Positions 16,932-26,408 are shown, numbered from the stretch's first letter. The stretch: 64,000 nucleotides of DNA from JACKHO01 sp041398745 (GCA_041398745.1 JAWKUB010000012.1:124001-188000); one strand, 5' to 3'. Made by a program: numbers and translations. Notes: generated by a model not told the origin, from the sequence alone.

Positions 16932-18234
16932 CAGGGCGATTGCACGTTAAGTCACTGATTGAACAGGACTTTTGTGAGGTAGTCTTCGTCCCAACCACAC
17001 ATCAGGCGTTTATTTTTCTTTGCCGACTTTGGCGGTCGGTTCATTCTTCAGCAGACTCAGGGCGGTGCGACGCAGGAGGCTGAAGTTGGCGTCGGCGTGA
17101 TTCTTTCGGAGCCGACTTTGGTCTTCGCCGAACGTTACATCCAATTGCCAATGCAAATTGTTTTCGATGCTCCAATGACCACGTGCGGCCTGAGCGAATC
17201 GTGGGCCTGCGAGATAGCGACTTAATATGTAATAGCGAATCTCGACATGCTCTTGGCCGTTTCGCTGTGAAATCGAAACCACTGCTCCAATGGAGTTGAG
17301 CTTTTTCCAGCGCCCCTTGTCAGGAAGAGTCTTCGGCACCGGACAGATGAAATTGAAACGCTGCACCTCGCGACCATGTGTCGTCTCGTGCTCGACATGC
17401 CGACGCACTTTGGCACCCTCGAAATCGTTATCGAATAATGGTGAGAAGAACTCTTTAATTCCATGATGTAATGGGGGCTGATTGCCTTTGACCGCCAGAC
17501 AGTAATCGCCGACTTCAGCGATGATCTTTTCGGCGATTTCCGTCTGGCAACCCATGGCGTCGATGGTCACCAATGCACCACTGAGTTCAATGATTTCCTG
17601 CAGTTTCGGGATTCCCGTGATCTCATTGCTTTTCTCATCGGTGACGACTTGCCCCAGGGCTGATGTGGTTCTTGCTTGCCCAGGCGTTGACCATATGGAT
17701 CGCCGACTTCGAACTGGCTTGTCATAACTTCTACGGTCTTGATCTACCGCGTCCACAATTCCCTCCTCCCTCATAGGTCGGCGTGTGGACTTGCTTTCCA
17801 TCAATGGTGATTACCTGACCATCGGTGATCTCATGCAGCGATGTGATCCAGTTCAGCAAGCACTTCTCGAATTCTGCCGGCTTGAGCATACCGATGACAG
17901 CGTTGAAACGATCGTGCGAAGGGATGCAGTTGGAGAGATCCAGAAACTGACGAAACCATGCCTGCTTCGAACGTGCAAACTTGGCAATCGCAACGAAATC
18001 ATCAGCTCCACAAATCACTGCACAGACGGTCATCACCACCATGTCCAACAGCGGATACGTCGGCTTGCCACGTCGTGGGTCGGTGAGTTCGCCGACGTAT
18101 TCCTCAATTGCAGCAGCCGCAGTACTGTTCATCGAAAACATCCATGAGTGAATCAACATCCCATTGCCTTTCCATAAGGCAATAACCAAACCCACTCATC
18201 ATCGCATATCACCCAACATGGCGCAATCGCCCTG
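16932..18234 (-). mobile_element. ISAs1-family insertion sequence, 1303 bp, decayed
   Basis: Ends are marked by an inverted repeat: CAGGGCGATTGC at 16932-16943 and GCAATCGCCCTG at 18223-18234 (12 of 12). The flanking 8-10 bp do not match, so no target duplication remains, which suggests later rearrangement. It carries one frameshifted transposase gene. Confidence 0.8.
17010..18159 (-). pseudogene. ISAs1-family DDE transposase, frameshifted
   Basis: The N-terminal part (to about 17731) has the ISAs1 head: DPRRGKPTYPLLDMVVM, AVICGADDF, then ITIDGKQVH with the first catalytic Asp. The C-terminal part (17010-17700) has TDEKSNEITGIPKL, LVTIDAMGCQTEIAEKI with the second Asp, VKGNQPPLH, and RGHWSIENNLHWQLDV with the catalytic Glu. 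Between about 17640 and 17800 the frame shifts more than once. The expected AIHMVNAWASKNH segment appears in a third frame. The enzyme is therefore inactive as written. Confidence 0.85.
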
Positions 18235-18683
18235 GATGGTTACCGATCTGCGCGTCTGTAAATGCATCGAGACACCAATCGAACGATGCATCTGCATGGC
18301 ATTACGGTCGATTAGTACGTCCTGCCCAGACACCTGTGTAACGATGACGGAATTAGTCAGCGAGAACTTGGGTAATTGTGTTCCTCGGCCCCAACGACGA
18401 TCGGACGAATGCTGGACTTGCTTGAAGCCAAGGCGTTATTGCGCCGTGAGGTGCATTCATCCGACTTCCCGGACACGTTTGCCTTATCAGACGCCCGAAG
18501 GCCAAACAATTGCCGAAGTGTTGATACAGAATGCATTCGGAGCCAAAACGAGTGTGGACCAAACTTGGAATCCGGCGGCTTTACACGGCACACTGGCAAA
18601 GTAGACAACAATTTCGTGACAATGCTGTGAGAGGAAAAAAGTACGTCAACCAACACAACGACTTGTTGCCCCAAACCGACACT
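18235..18683. other. Region between ISAs1 and the D-amino-acid operon
   Basis: About 450 bp with no recognised gene. A frame open in phase with the DUF1611-type gene extends back to 18531, but its translation does not resemble the family. A promoter for the operon must lie here. I see no consensus boxes that I trust. Confidence 0.4.
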
Positions 18684-19733
18684 GTGAACCACGACCTCAA
18701 AAACTACCACCGTATCGTGTTGCTGACAGACGGATTCAGCACTCCGTTTCTGGCAAAAACCGCCATTAGTCTGTTGAGATATCGTCGAGACGACATCTCG
18801 GCCGTCCTGGACCGTGAGTTCGCTGGAAAGGACGCGTGCGAAATATTTGGAACGGGTGCTGGCGTTCCCGTCGTTGACAGTTTGCCGTCAAACGCCGATT
18901 CCATATTCATCGGCATTGCGCCTCCCGGCGGTAAGCTACCTGGCAAATGGAAGGAGGTGATTTGCGAGGCGTTACGACGAGGCATTGATGTCGTGTCGGG
19001 ATTACACGATTTTCTTTCGCTCGACGCCGAGTTCGTCGCACTGGCCAAGGCCCATGGAAGCCAGCTAGTGGATGTGCGTCGAAATACCGAGAAGGAGACA
19101 GCGTCAGCCGCTCCTTTTCGCGATGGTTGTCTGCGAATACACACTGTGGGACACGACTGCAGTGTCGGCAAAATGGTCGTTACACTGGAACTGGAGCGAG
19201 AGCTTTCACAACGTGGCCTCGATGCCCGCTTTCTGGCGACCGGTCAGACAGGAATCATGATTTCGGGCGACGGAGTTCCCATCGATTGTGTCGTCGCTGA
19301 CTTCGTCAATGGGGCCGCGGAAGCGCTGGTTCGACGCAACGAACATCACGACGTACTGCTTGTCGAGGGACAAGGCTGCATTTCGCATCCCAGTTTTTCC
19401 GCCGTGACACTCGGACTGCTGCACGGATGCGCTCCCCATGGTCTCATCTTCTGCTACGAAGTTGGTCGCAAAGAAGTCAAAGGTCTCAGCGGAATACCTT
19501 TGAAGCAAATCAGCGAATTGATTCTAGCCTACGAAATGGCCGCTTCGCTCAGACATCCCTGCAAAGTCATTGGTATTGCGATGAATGGTCGTAACGTGAG
19601 TGAAGAGATTTTGCAGGAGGAGCGTCGTCGGATTGAACGCGAGTTCAATCTACCGGTTTGTGATGTGTATCGAGACGGTTCCGCCCCACTGGCTGAAGCG
19701 GTCATGAACCTGCGACAGGAGTTGTTCAAATGA
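18684..19733 (+). CDS. dgcN: DUF1611 protein, DgcN-like (probable D-amino-acid N-acyltransferase)
   Basis: I favour the GTG at 18684, giving 349 residues, the usual family length; GTG 18627 and TTG 18663 are alternatives. The N-terminal domain begins with YHRIVLLTDGFSTPF. A nucleotide/cofactor-binding segment follows at HTVGHDCSVGKM (P-loop-like GxxxxVGK), then ATGQTGIMISGDGVPIDCVVADFVNGAAE and LLVEGQGCISHPSFS, all typical of DUF1611. DgcN of marine bacteria N-acetylates D-glutamate, and its partner DgcA then racemises N-acetyl-D-glutamate. The next gene here is exactly a DgcA/dipeptide-epimerase homologue, overlapping by 4 bp. The family call is strong; the substrate is inferred. Confidence 0.8.
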   Translation: MNHDLKNYHRIVLLTDGFSTPFLAKTAISLLRYRRDDISAVLDREFAGKDACEIFGTGAGVPVVDSLPSNADSIFIGIAPPGGKLPGKWKEVICEALRRGIDVVSGLHDFLSLDAEFVALAKAHGSQLVDVRRNTEKETASAAPFRDGCLRIHTVGHDCSVGKMVVTLELERELSQRGLDARFLATGQTGIMISGDGVPIDCVVADFVNGAAEALVRRNEHHDVLLVEGQGCISHPSFSAVTLGLLHGCAPHGLIFCYEVGRKEVKGLSGIPLKQISELILAYEMAASLRHPCKVIGIAMNGRNVSEEILQEERRRIEREFNLPVCDVYRDGSAPLAEAVMNLRQELFK

Positions 19734-20761
19734 AAGTTCGGCTCCATCGTCTCGAACTCCCATTAGAATTTGAATTCACCATTGCCCGCGGTTCGATTTC
19801 AACGCAGCCAACTCTGATTGTGGAACTCGAACAGGATGGACACCGAGGATTCGGTGAATCGACGTCCAACACGTACTATGGGCACACGCTGGACTCGATG
19901 TCGGAGTCGATTGAAGCTTGTCGTGAAACAATCGAGTCATTCGAACTGAGTCACCCGCAACTGCTCTGGGAGCGGTTGAAGGAAATGCTGGCCGATGATC
20001 CGTTCGCCTTGAATGCCGTAGACCTTGCGGCCTATGACCTGTTTGGGAAGCTGACGGCTCGGCGAACCTACGAAATCCTCGGGTTGGAATGGGCAAACAT
20101 TCCTGAATCCAGCTACACAATTGGCATCGACTCTATCGAGAAAATGGCTGCCAAACTGCGAACGCGACCAAACTGGGGAATCTATAAGATTAAGCTCGGA
20201 ACAAAACGTGACGTTGATATCATTCGTGCGCTGCGGGAGGAGACCGATGCTGTTTTGCGCGTCGACGCAAATTGTGGTTGGAGTGCCGATGAGACAATCG
20301 CGAATTCACACAAGTTGAAAGCCTTAGGCGTTGAATTCATTGAACAGCCGTTACCCGCAGATTGCTCGCAAGAAGATCAACAACGCGTTTTCAAGCAGTC
20401 CGCGTTGCCAATTATTGCTGACGAAAGTTGTCTCGTGGAAAAGGATGTTGCGAAGTGCGCTCCGTTGTTTCACGGAGTGAACGTGAAACTGTGCAAGTGC
20501 GGTGGAATCACACCCGCGTTTCGCATGCTGCGTCAGGCCCGACAACTCGGTCTCAAAACAATGGTTGGCTGCATGGTCGAAAGCTCTGTTGGCATTTCCG
20601 GCGCAGCCCAGTTGTTGCCCCTCTTGGACTATGCCGATTTGGATGGAGCTGTATTGTTGTCAGAAGATGCAGCAGCCGGCGTGTCCGTAAAGAATGGACA
20701 TATTGAACTGGCCCAAGGCTATGGCAGCGGCGTTGAGTTTCCAGTAAGTCAACCGAATTGA
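19730..20761 (+). CDS. dgcA: Enolase-superfamily dipeptide epimerase / N-acyl-amino-acid racemase (DgcA-like)
   Basis: 343 residues. The ATG overlaps the previous stop (ATGA). The muconate-lactonising subgroup layout is complete. It has a capping domain with RGSISTQPTLIVEL and GFGEST, KIKLG with the catalytic KxK pair (about 150), the metal ligands DANCGW, EQPLP and DESC, and the second catalytic Lys in NVKLCKCGG. The C-terminal DLDG near 300 matches the DxD specificity element of L-Ala-D/L-Glu epimerases. Two activities are plausible: epimerising L-Ala-D-Glu from cell-wall peptides, or racemising N-acetyl-D-Glu made by DgcN. There is no signal peptide, so it acts in the cytosol. Confidence 0.88.
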   Translation: MKVRLHRLELPLEFEFTIARGSISTQPTLIVELEQDGHRGFGESTSNTYYGHTLDSMSESIEACRETIESFELSHPQLLWERLKEMLADDPFALNAVDLAAYDLFGKLTARRTYEILGLEWANIPESSYTIGIDSIEKMAAKLRTRPNWGIYKIKLGTKRDVDIIRALREETDAVLRVDANCGWSADETIANSHKLKALGVEFIEQPLPADCSQEDQQRVFKQSALPIIADESCLVEKDVAKCAPLFHGVNVKLCKCGGITPAFRMLRQARQLGLKTMVGCMVESSVGISGAAQLLPLLDYADLDGAVLLSEDAAAGVSVKNGHIELAQGYGSGVEFPVSQPN

Positions 20762-20773
20762 GCGACAAGACCT

Positions 20774-21787
20774 ATGCCGATGCCAAAAAGGCACATGTTT
20801 ATGAATTCGCAGATCGCCTATTTGCTGGCCTTTTCCATTACTCTCTTTTCGCATTCTCGGGGCGACGGCGCTAATCCCATGCCAAACTACGCAATCGTAA
20901 TTCACGCCGGTGCAGGGAATGCTCCTCCAAGTGAGCCGTGGCGAAAGGGAAAGGCCAGCGCACTTGAAGAAGCACTGGCGAAAGGCCAACAAATGTTGGA
21001 GTCCGGTGCGACCAGCCTCGACACTGTCGAAGCGGTCGTCCGTATTCTGGAAGACTCTCCCTACTGCAACGCTGGCAAAGGGGCTGTGTTCAATGCTGCG
21101 GGCACGCATGAACTGGATGCAACCATTATGGATGGTCGCGATCGGTCGACCGGAGCGGTTGGAGGCGTCACCACGGTGAAGAATCCCATATCACTGGCAC
21201 GGCGCGTCATGACACACACGAGTCATGTATTACTCGTAACACACGGGGCCGAAGAATTTGCCGATGGTTTCACAGACGACCCCATGATTGAACGTGTCCC
21301 GAACAGCTACTTTTCCACAGAGTTCCGCCGTGAGCAGTTTGAACGCATCCAACAGCGTAATCGCCAGTGCGATTCAGATTCCATGGGAACAGTCGGCTGC
21401 TGCGCGCTCGATTTGCATGGGAATCTTGCCGCGGCGACATCGACCGGTGGCCTCAGCAACAAGAAGTTTGGACGACTTGGCGACTCTCCCATTGCGGGAG
21501 CCGGTACATTTGCTGACAACCGCACCTGCGCCGTGTCCTGCACCGGCGTTGGCGAAGACTTTATTCGTAACTGCGTTGCTCGCGATGTCTCCGCTCGCAT
21601 GGAGTACCTCGGCGTTCCGGCAGACGAAGCGGTCGGTTCAATTCTGACGAATGCTGAACACCGAGTTCGCGGCGGCATTATTGCCGTGAGTCATGACGGG
21701 CAAATCGTCATGCAGTTCAATACGGAATCGATGGCACGTGCCGCAGCAGATTCCACTGGCCGGTATGAAATCCACGTTGCTGAATAA
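20774..21787 (+). CDS. Isoaspartyl peptidase / plant-type L-asparaginase (Ntn hydrolase), exported
   Basis: 337 residues, 12 bp after the epimerase stop. A hydrophobic N-terminal segment (residues 12-28) looks like a signal peptide, which is unusual for this mostly cytosolic family. The core begins at YAIVIHAGAGN and includes LDTVEAVVRILEDSPYCNAGKGAVFN and GAVGGVTTVKNPI. The self-cleavage site is SMGTVGC, where the Thr becomes the N-terminal nucleophile of the beta subunit. Partner residues follow in TSTGGLSNKKFGRLGDSPIAGAGTFAD. Such enzymes cleave beta-aspartyl (isoaspartyl) peptides and asparagine. In this operon it may act on isopeptide-linked wall fragments. Confidence 0.88.
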   Translation: MPMPKRHMFMNSQIAYLLAFSITLFSHSRGDGANPMPNYAIVIHAGAGNAPPSEPWRKGKASALEEALAKGQQMLESGATSLDTVEAVVRILEDSPYCNAGKGAVFNAAGTHELDATIMDGRDRSTGAVGGVTTVKNPISLARRVMTHTSHVLLVTHGAEEFADGFTDDPMIERVPNSYFSTEFRREQFERIQQRNRQCDSDSMGTVGCCALDLHGNLAAATSTGGLSNKKFGRLGDSPIAGAGTFADNRTCAVSCTGVGEDFIRNCVARDVSARMEYLGVPADEAVGSILTNAEHRVRGGIIAVSHDGQIVMQFNTESMARAAADSTGRYEIHVAE

Positions 21788-21804
21788 TTGCGAGTCCCCA
21801 TCCC

Positions 21805-22965
21805 ATGAAGCCTTCAATTTGCGTCCTGTGTCTCACTGCAATTGCGTTGCCAGCCACTGCTGCTGCTGAATCATGGTCCGTTGAGAAGCTCGCAGCGGCC
21901 AGAAGCTTCTCAAACAACATCGATACAGCCGCCGTCATCATCCAGCAGGATGGGGAAATTATCGATCATTGGGGGGCCGTCGACTTGCCGCTTAATTGCC
22001 ATTCAATTCGCAAGAGACTACTGAGCGCTCTGTATGGTCAGCAAGTTCAAGAAGGCACCATCAATCTTGACGAGACGCTTGCTGAACTCGGCATTGATGA
22101 CAACGAACCGTCTTTGACAAAGGCGGAAAAAACGGCGACTGTTCGCGATCTGCTGAAAGCGCGTTCGGGAGTTTATCATGCGGCACTTTACGAGACGGCT
22201 GCCATGGCGGCAAAGCGTCCAAAACGTGGTTCTCATGCGCCCGATACTTTCTGGTACTACAACAATTGGGACTTTAATGCTCTTGGGACCATTTTCAGGA
22301 AGAAAACCGAACTCGATTTGTTCGAAGAGTTCGACGCGAAGCTCGCACGGCCTCTGGACTTCCAGGATTTCCGCCCTGCCCGACATACACAATACGTCAC
22401 CGGTAAGGCTTCCGATCATCCCGCGTATCCCTTCAGGTTGAGCGCGCGAGATTTGGCCAGGTTCGGCCAACTCATGCTCCAGAATGGTCGCTGGAATGGA
22501 ACTCAACTGGTTCCAGAAGCATGGGTTCTTGAAAGCACGACATCGTATTCGGACGCTGGCAGTTCCGGCGGTTACGGTTACATGTGGTGGGTGGCTGTTG
22601 ACGGGAAGCATTTGCCAAACGTCACGCTACCGCCTGGGAGCTACTCGGCTCGTGGTTACCGCGGACATTTTCTGGTCATCGTCCCTGAATGGAATCTGGT
22701 GGTCTGTCACCGCGTCAACACGGACCAACAAGGCACCGTAGTATCAAATGCGGACTTTGGTAAGTTGTTGTCGATGATCATTGCTGCCATGCCACCGTCT
22801 CGCAGGACGGCTCATGTTGAGCAAATCGCTCCGCACAAAGGGACAGCAACCTTCGAAGCGATTGGACCTCTCATCCGTCCCGGCTTCATCGAATTGGAAA
22901 TGCCGCTTTCTGTCGAAGATGAATTAAGCCGGACACGCCTAAGTTCCCTGGAAGGAAAGTCATGA
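21805..22965 (+). CDS. Exported SxxK serine hydrolase (beta-lactamase/class C PBP fold)
   Basis: 386 residues with a signal peptide ending at ATAAA/ESWS, 17 bp after the peptidase gene. Active-site motifs of the class C beta-lactamase/PBP fold are visible. SIRK (HSIRKRLLSALYG, about residue 69) supplies the nucleophilic Ser and Lys. YNN (WYYNNWDFNALG, about 152) is the YxN motif. RGHF near 294 sits where HxG/KTG is expected. DLARFGQLMLQNGRWNGTQLVPEAWV is characteristic of the family. It is probably a periplasmic peptidase or esterase acting on D-amino-acid peptides rather than an antibiotic-resistance enzyme. The gene overlaps the next by 4 bp. Confidence 0.85.
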   Translation: MKPSICVLCLTAIALPATAAAESWSVEKLAAARSFSNNIDTAAVIIQQDGEIIDHWGAVDLPLNCHSIRKRLLSALYGQQVQEGTINLDETLAELGIDDNEPSLTKAEKTATVRDLLKARSGVYHAALYETAAMAAKRPKRGSHAPDTFWYYNNWDFNALGTIFRKKTELDLFEEFDAKLARPLDFQDFRPARHTQYVTGKASDHPAYPFRLSARDLARFGQLMLQNGRWNGTQLVPEAWVLESTTSYSDAGSSGGYGYMWWVAVDGKHLPNVTLPPGSYSARGYRGHFLVIVPEWNLVVCHRVNTDQQGTVVSNADFGKLLSMIIAAMPPSRRTAHVEQIAPHKGTATFEAIGPLIRPGFIELEMPLSVEDELSRTRLSSLEGKS

Positions 22966-25900
22966 GTTCCATGCAAGCTAAAAGACATGTGATACCAGAG
23001 AGGACGACGATTCTCGCCGTGACGGCATTCGCAGCCTGGTTGCTCCTCTCATTCACTCCGGCTCACGCGCAGAAAGTAAGTTCGGCTGACTCAGTGCCAG
23101 CGAAGGAAATCGAGCGTTTCGTGGAACGCTTCATGGAGCAAAACGGTGTGCCGGGCATGAACATCGCAGTGGCCCGGAATAACGAACTGGTCTACGCGAA
23201 AGGATTTGGCCTGGCGAACGTAGAGCATTCTGTACCAGCAACAGAGACGACCCGGTACCGCACCGCCTCCATTGCCAAGCCAATGACAGCGACACTGGTT
23301 TTATCCTTGATGGAGAATGGGAAACTGGATTTGGACTCGGACGTACTCACGTACGTCCCGGAATTCGGCGAGAAACAATGGACCGTTACCAGTCGCCAGT
23401 TGTTGGGACATTTGGGTGGGGTACGTCACTACAAGTCGGCATCAGAAGCTTCATCCACAGTTCACTACCACAATTTAGCGGCGGCACTCAGCACATTCTC
23501 GGCTGACCCACTTATTCACGAACCAGGAACTCAATATCGGTACTCGTCCTTCGGCTACAACTTGCTGGGGTCGGTTGCGGAAGGAGCAGGTGAGAAAGAT
23601 TTTATGACGTTGCTCGAAGAGCACGTCCTCAAACCAGCCGGCATGACTCACACCCTGGCCGACGATTCACTGTCCGTCATTCCTGGTCGCGCCGGAGGTT
23701 ACATTCGGGCCAAACGAACTCCGGCGATGCTGGCCACGTACGGCCCCAGCCTCGTCGAAGGTGAGCTGTACAACGCGACTCTACATGACACGAGTGTGAA
23801 AATCCCCGGCGGCGGACTGCTTTCCACGGCACCAGATCTCGTGAGATTTGCCACAGCTCTGAATCGTGGCGAGTTGCTGACAGACCAAACGCTGGACGCA
23901 ATGTGGACTCGTCAACAGACCACCGATGGAAAGCAAACGGACTACGGACTAGGCTGGAAGGTTGGCCAACACTCGGGCCGCAAAATGGTTTCGCACGGTG
24001 GAGCACAGTCTGGCACGTCGACTATGCTTGTGTTGTATCCCGAAACGGGCACATGCGTTGCCATCATGAGCAATCTGCAACACTTGAGCCTTACGCAGAC
24101 AGCGGTTGAGATTGCCGACATGGTCGATCCTCCGACGTACGACTACGAACCTGCCTTGGCCAAGTTGCAAGCTGCTGTTCGACATGAAGTCGAACTGAAG
24201 AACCTGCCCGCGTTTTCGATTTCTCTGGTGGATGGAGACCACGTTGTCTGGGCCGACGGATTCGGGTTTCAAGATGCCGCAAAGTCCAAACGTGCGACTG
24301 CGGAAACTGTCTACCGGGTAGGCTCGGTTTCAAAGTTGTTTACGGACATTGCCGTGTTTCAACTGGTCGAAGAAGGCAAAATCGATCTCGACGCCCCCGT
24401 GCAGACATATCTGCCCGACTTTAGCCCACGCAACCCGTATGGTGAATCGCCAACCCTACGGCAAATGATGTCCCACCTTTCCGGGCTGGTTCGGGAGTCA
24501 CCTGTTGGGAACTATTTTGATCCCGACGAACCGTCACTTGCGGAAACCGTAGCGAGCCTCAATGAAACTTCGCTGGTCCTAAAGCCAGGCACGAAGACCA
24601 AGTATTCCAACGCGGCTGTCTCTGTTGTTGGCCTTGTGCTCGAGAAACAACTCGAGGTGCCTCATCCCGAACGCGTTCAGACGACTATTCTTTCCCCGCT
24701 GGATATGAACTCAAGTGGCTTCGTTGCCACGCCGACTCTCGAACCACAGTTGGCGACCGGCTGGATGCGTACTTACGACGGCAGACGTTTCGAAGCGCCA
24801 ACCTTCTTACTGGGGACAGGCCCCGCAGGGAACATGTATTCCAGTGTTCTCGACCTGTCGAAATTCATTTCCTGTCTTTTGGATGAAGGCCGTACGCCAG
24901 ATGGCCGAATTCTCAGACCGGAATCGCTGACCCAAATGATTACGCCCGTCAAAGATTCAGACGGCAAGCCGCAAAACTTCGGGCTTGGGTTTCACGTTCA
25001 GGACTTTGATGGCTTTTCCAAGATTGGTCATGGCGGTGCGGTCTACGGATTCTCGACTCAGTTAGAAGTCATTCCAGAACGCAAAGTTGGAGTCGCGGCC
25101 GCCGCAGCGCTGGATGGCACCAACGGAGTGGTTCGTCGTCTGGCCGACTACGCGCTGCGTCTGATGATTGCGACGCAGGACGGGAGTGCGCTGCCTGAGT
25201 ATCCCGCGACAATTCCCATTCCAACTGAACGCGTCGCGGACCTCGTGGGAGTTTATCGCGAAGTCGATGGCGATCGGTTTACAAAGATCTCCCAGCTCGA
25301 TGGTGACGTCTTCATGCAGCGTGGCTCGTTCCGGCATGAACTGCGAGCATCAGCGAAAGACGGCTCGCTGCTGACCGATGATGAAATCGGATTCGGCGCC
25401 AAGGTAGCGCTGTCTGCTGAGGAACTGCTGACGGTGGATGATACGCAGTTCAAACGTCTGCCGAATGAACCACCCGCCGATATTCCCGAACGCTGGCGTG
25501 GCCTCGTTGGTGAGTACGGCTGGGACCACAACACGCTGTACATTCTTGAAGAGCAGGGACAACTTTATGCCCTCATTGAATGGTTCTACTACTATCCCCT
25601 GAAGGAAGTCAGCGAGAACGTTTTTGAGCTTCCAGACTACGGCTTGTACCACGACGAAGGCCTGCGGTTTACGAGAGACGAACAAGGCGTCGCAACTGAA
25701 GTGAATGCCGCTGAGGTCGTGTTTAAGCGACGTGAGGTCGGCACCAAAGATGGCGAAACATTTAAAATCACGCCTGTCAAACCCATTGACGAACTTCGCG
25801 CGGAAGCACTCTCAGCGTCTCCACCAGCGGAGTCCGGCGACTTTCGCGATGCAGAACTGGTCGAACTCGTTGCCATCGACGACACCATCAAACTCGATAT

Positions 25901-26408
25901 TCGTTACGCCACCACGAATAACTTCACAGGCGCCGTGTTCTACAACCAACCGAAAGCCTTTATGCAACGGCCTGCTGCCGAAGCCGTTGCCCGCGCGAAT
26001 GCAAAGCTCAAACGATTGGGTCTCGGCCTACTGGTTCACGATGCCTACCGCCCCTGGCATGTCACCAAGATGTTCTGGGATGCAACTCCACCGGACTTGA
26101 AGGACTTTGTAGCGAACCCGGCCAATGGATCACGACACAACCGTGGCTGTGCGGTGGATATTACGCTTTACGATTTGAGTTCCGGTCAACCAATTCAAAT
26201 GGTCGCAGGCTACGATGAGTTCTCACCGAGGTCGTTTCCGCAATATCCGGGTGGAACATCACGTCAGCGCTGGTACCGCGAACTGCTTCGGGAGAGCATG
26301 GAATCGGAGGGCTTCGCCGTTTACGAATTCGAATGGTGGCACTTCGACTTTAAGGACTGGCGGAAGTACCGCATCGGTAACGCCACGTTTGAAGAACTAT
26401 CGCCCTGA
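22962..26408 (+). CDS. Triple-domain exported protein: two SxxK serine hydrolase domains fused to a VanX-type D-Ala-D-Ala dipeptidase
   Basis: 1148 residues, with a signal peptide that ends at AHA/QKVS near residue 37. Domain 1 (about 40-385) has SIAK (about 102), YSS and HGG. Domain 2 (about 400-735) has SVSK (about 455), YSN and a second HGG. Both are class C beta-lactamase/PBP-like folds. Residues 750-940 form a linker with two beta-rich segments. The C-terminal domain (about 955-1148) is a VanX/DdpX peptidase: DAYRP for the transition-state Arg, SRHNRGCAVD (about 1056) with zinc-binding His and Asp, and EWWH (about 1123) with catalytic Glu and zinc-binding His. It should cut D-Ala-D-Ala or similar dipeptides outside the cytoplasm. 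I know of no named family with this three-part architecture. Confidence 0.88.
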   Translation: MSSMQAKRHVIPERTTILAVTAFAAWLLLSFTPAHAQKVSSADSVPAKEIERFVERFMEQNGVPGMNIAVARNNELVYAKGFGLANVEHSVPATETTRYRTASIAKPMTATLVLSLMENGKLDLDSDVLTYVPEFGEKQWTVTSRQLLGHLGGVRHYKSASEASSTVHYHNLAAALSTFSADPLIHEPGTQYRYSSFGYNLLGSVAEGAGEKDFMTLLEEHVLKPAGMTHTLADDSLSVIPGRAGGYIRAKRTPAMLATYGPSLVEGELYNATLHDTSVKIPGGGLLSTAPDLVRFATALNRGELLTDQTLDAMWTRQQTTDGKQTDYGLGWKVGQHSGRKMVSHGGAQSGTSTMLVLYPETGTCVAIMSNLQHLSLTQTAVEIADMVDPPTYDYEPALAKLQAAVRHEVELKNLPAFSISLVDGDHVVWADGFGFQDAAKSKRATAETVYRVGSVSKLFTDIAVFQLVEEGKIDLDAPVQTYLPDFSPRNPYGESPTLRQMMSHLSGLVRESPVGNYFDPDEPSLAETVASLNETSLVLKPGTKTKYSNAAVSVVGLVLEKQLEVPHPERVQTTILSPLDMNSSGFVATPTLEPQLATGWMRTYDGRRFEAPTFLLGTGPAGNMYSSVLDLSKFISCLLDEGRTPDGRILRPESLTQMITPVKDSDGKPQNFGLGFHVQDFDGFSKIGHGGAVYGFSTQLEVIPERKVGVAAAAALDGTNGVVRRLADYALRLMIATQDGSALPEYPATIPIPTERVADLVGVYREVDGDRFTKISQLDGDVFMQRGSFRHELRASAKDGSLLTDDEIGFGAKVALSAEELLTVDDTQFKRLPNEPPADIPERWRGLVGEYGWDHNTLYILEEQGQLYALIEWFYYYPLKEVSENVFELPDYGLYHDEGLRFTRDEQGVATEVNAAEVVFKRREVGTKDGETFKITPVKPIDELRAEALSASPPAESGDFRDAELVELVAIDDTIKLDIRYATTNNFTGAVFYNQPKAFMQRPAAEAVARANAKLKRLGLGLLVHDAYRPWHVTKMFWDATPPDLKDFVANPANGSRHNRGCAVDITLYDLSSGQPIQMVAGYDEFSPRSFPQYPGGTSRQRWYRELLRESMESEGFAVYEFEWWHFDFKDWRKYRIGNATFEELSP

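Noticed and set aside
21805..26408. Antibiotic-resistance beta-lactamase or vancomycin-resistance cluster
   Set aside because: There are no vanH/vanA ligase genes, and the SxxK domains resemble general serine hydrolases; a catabolic role fits the operon better.
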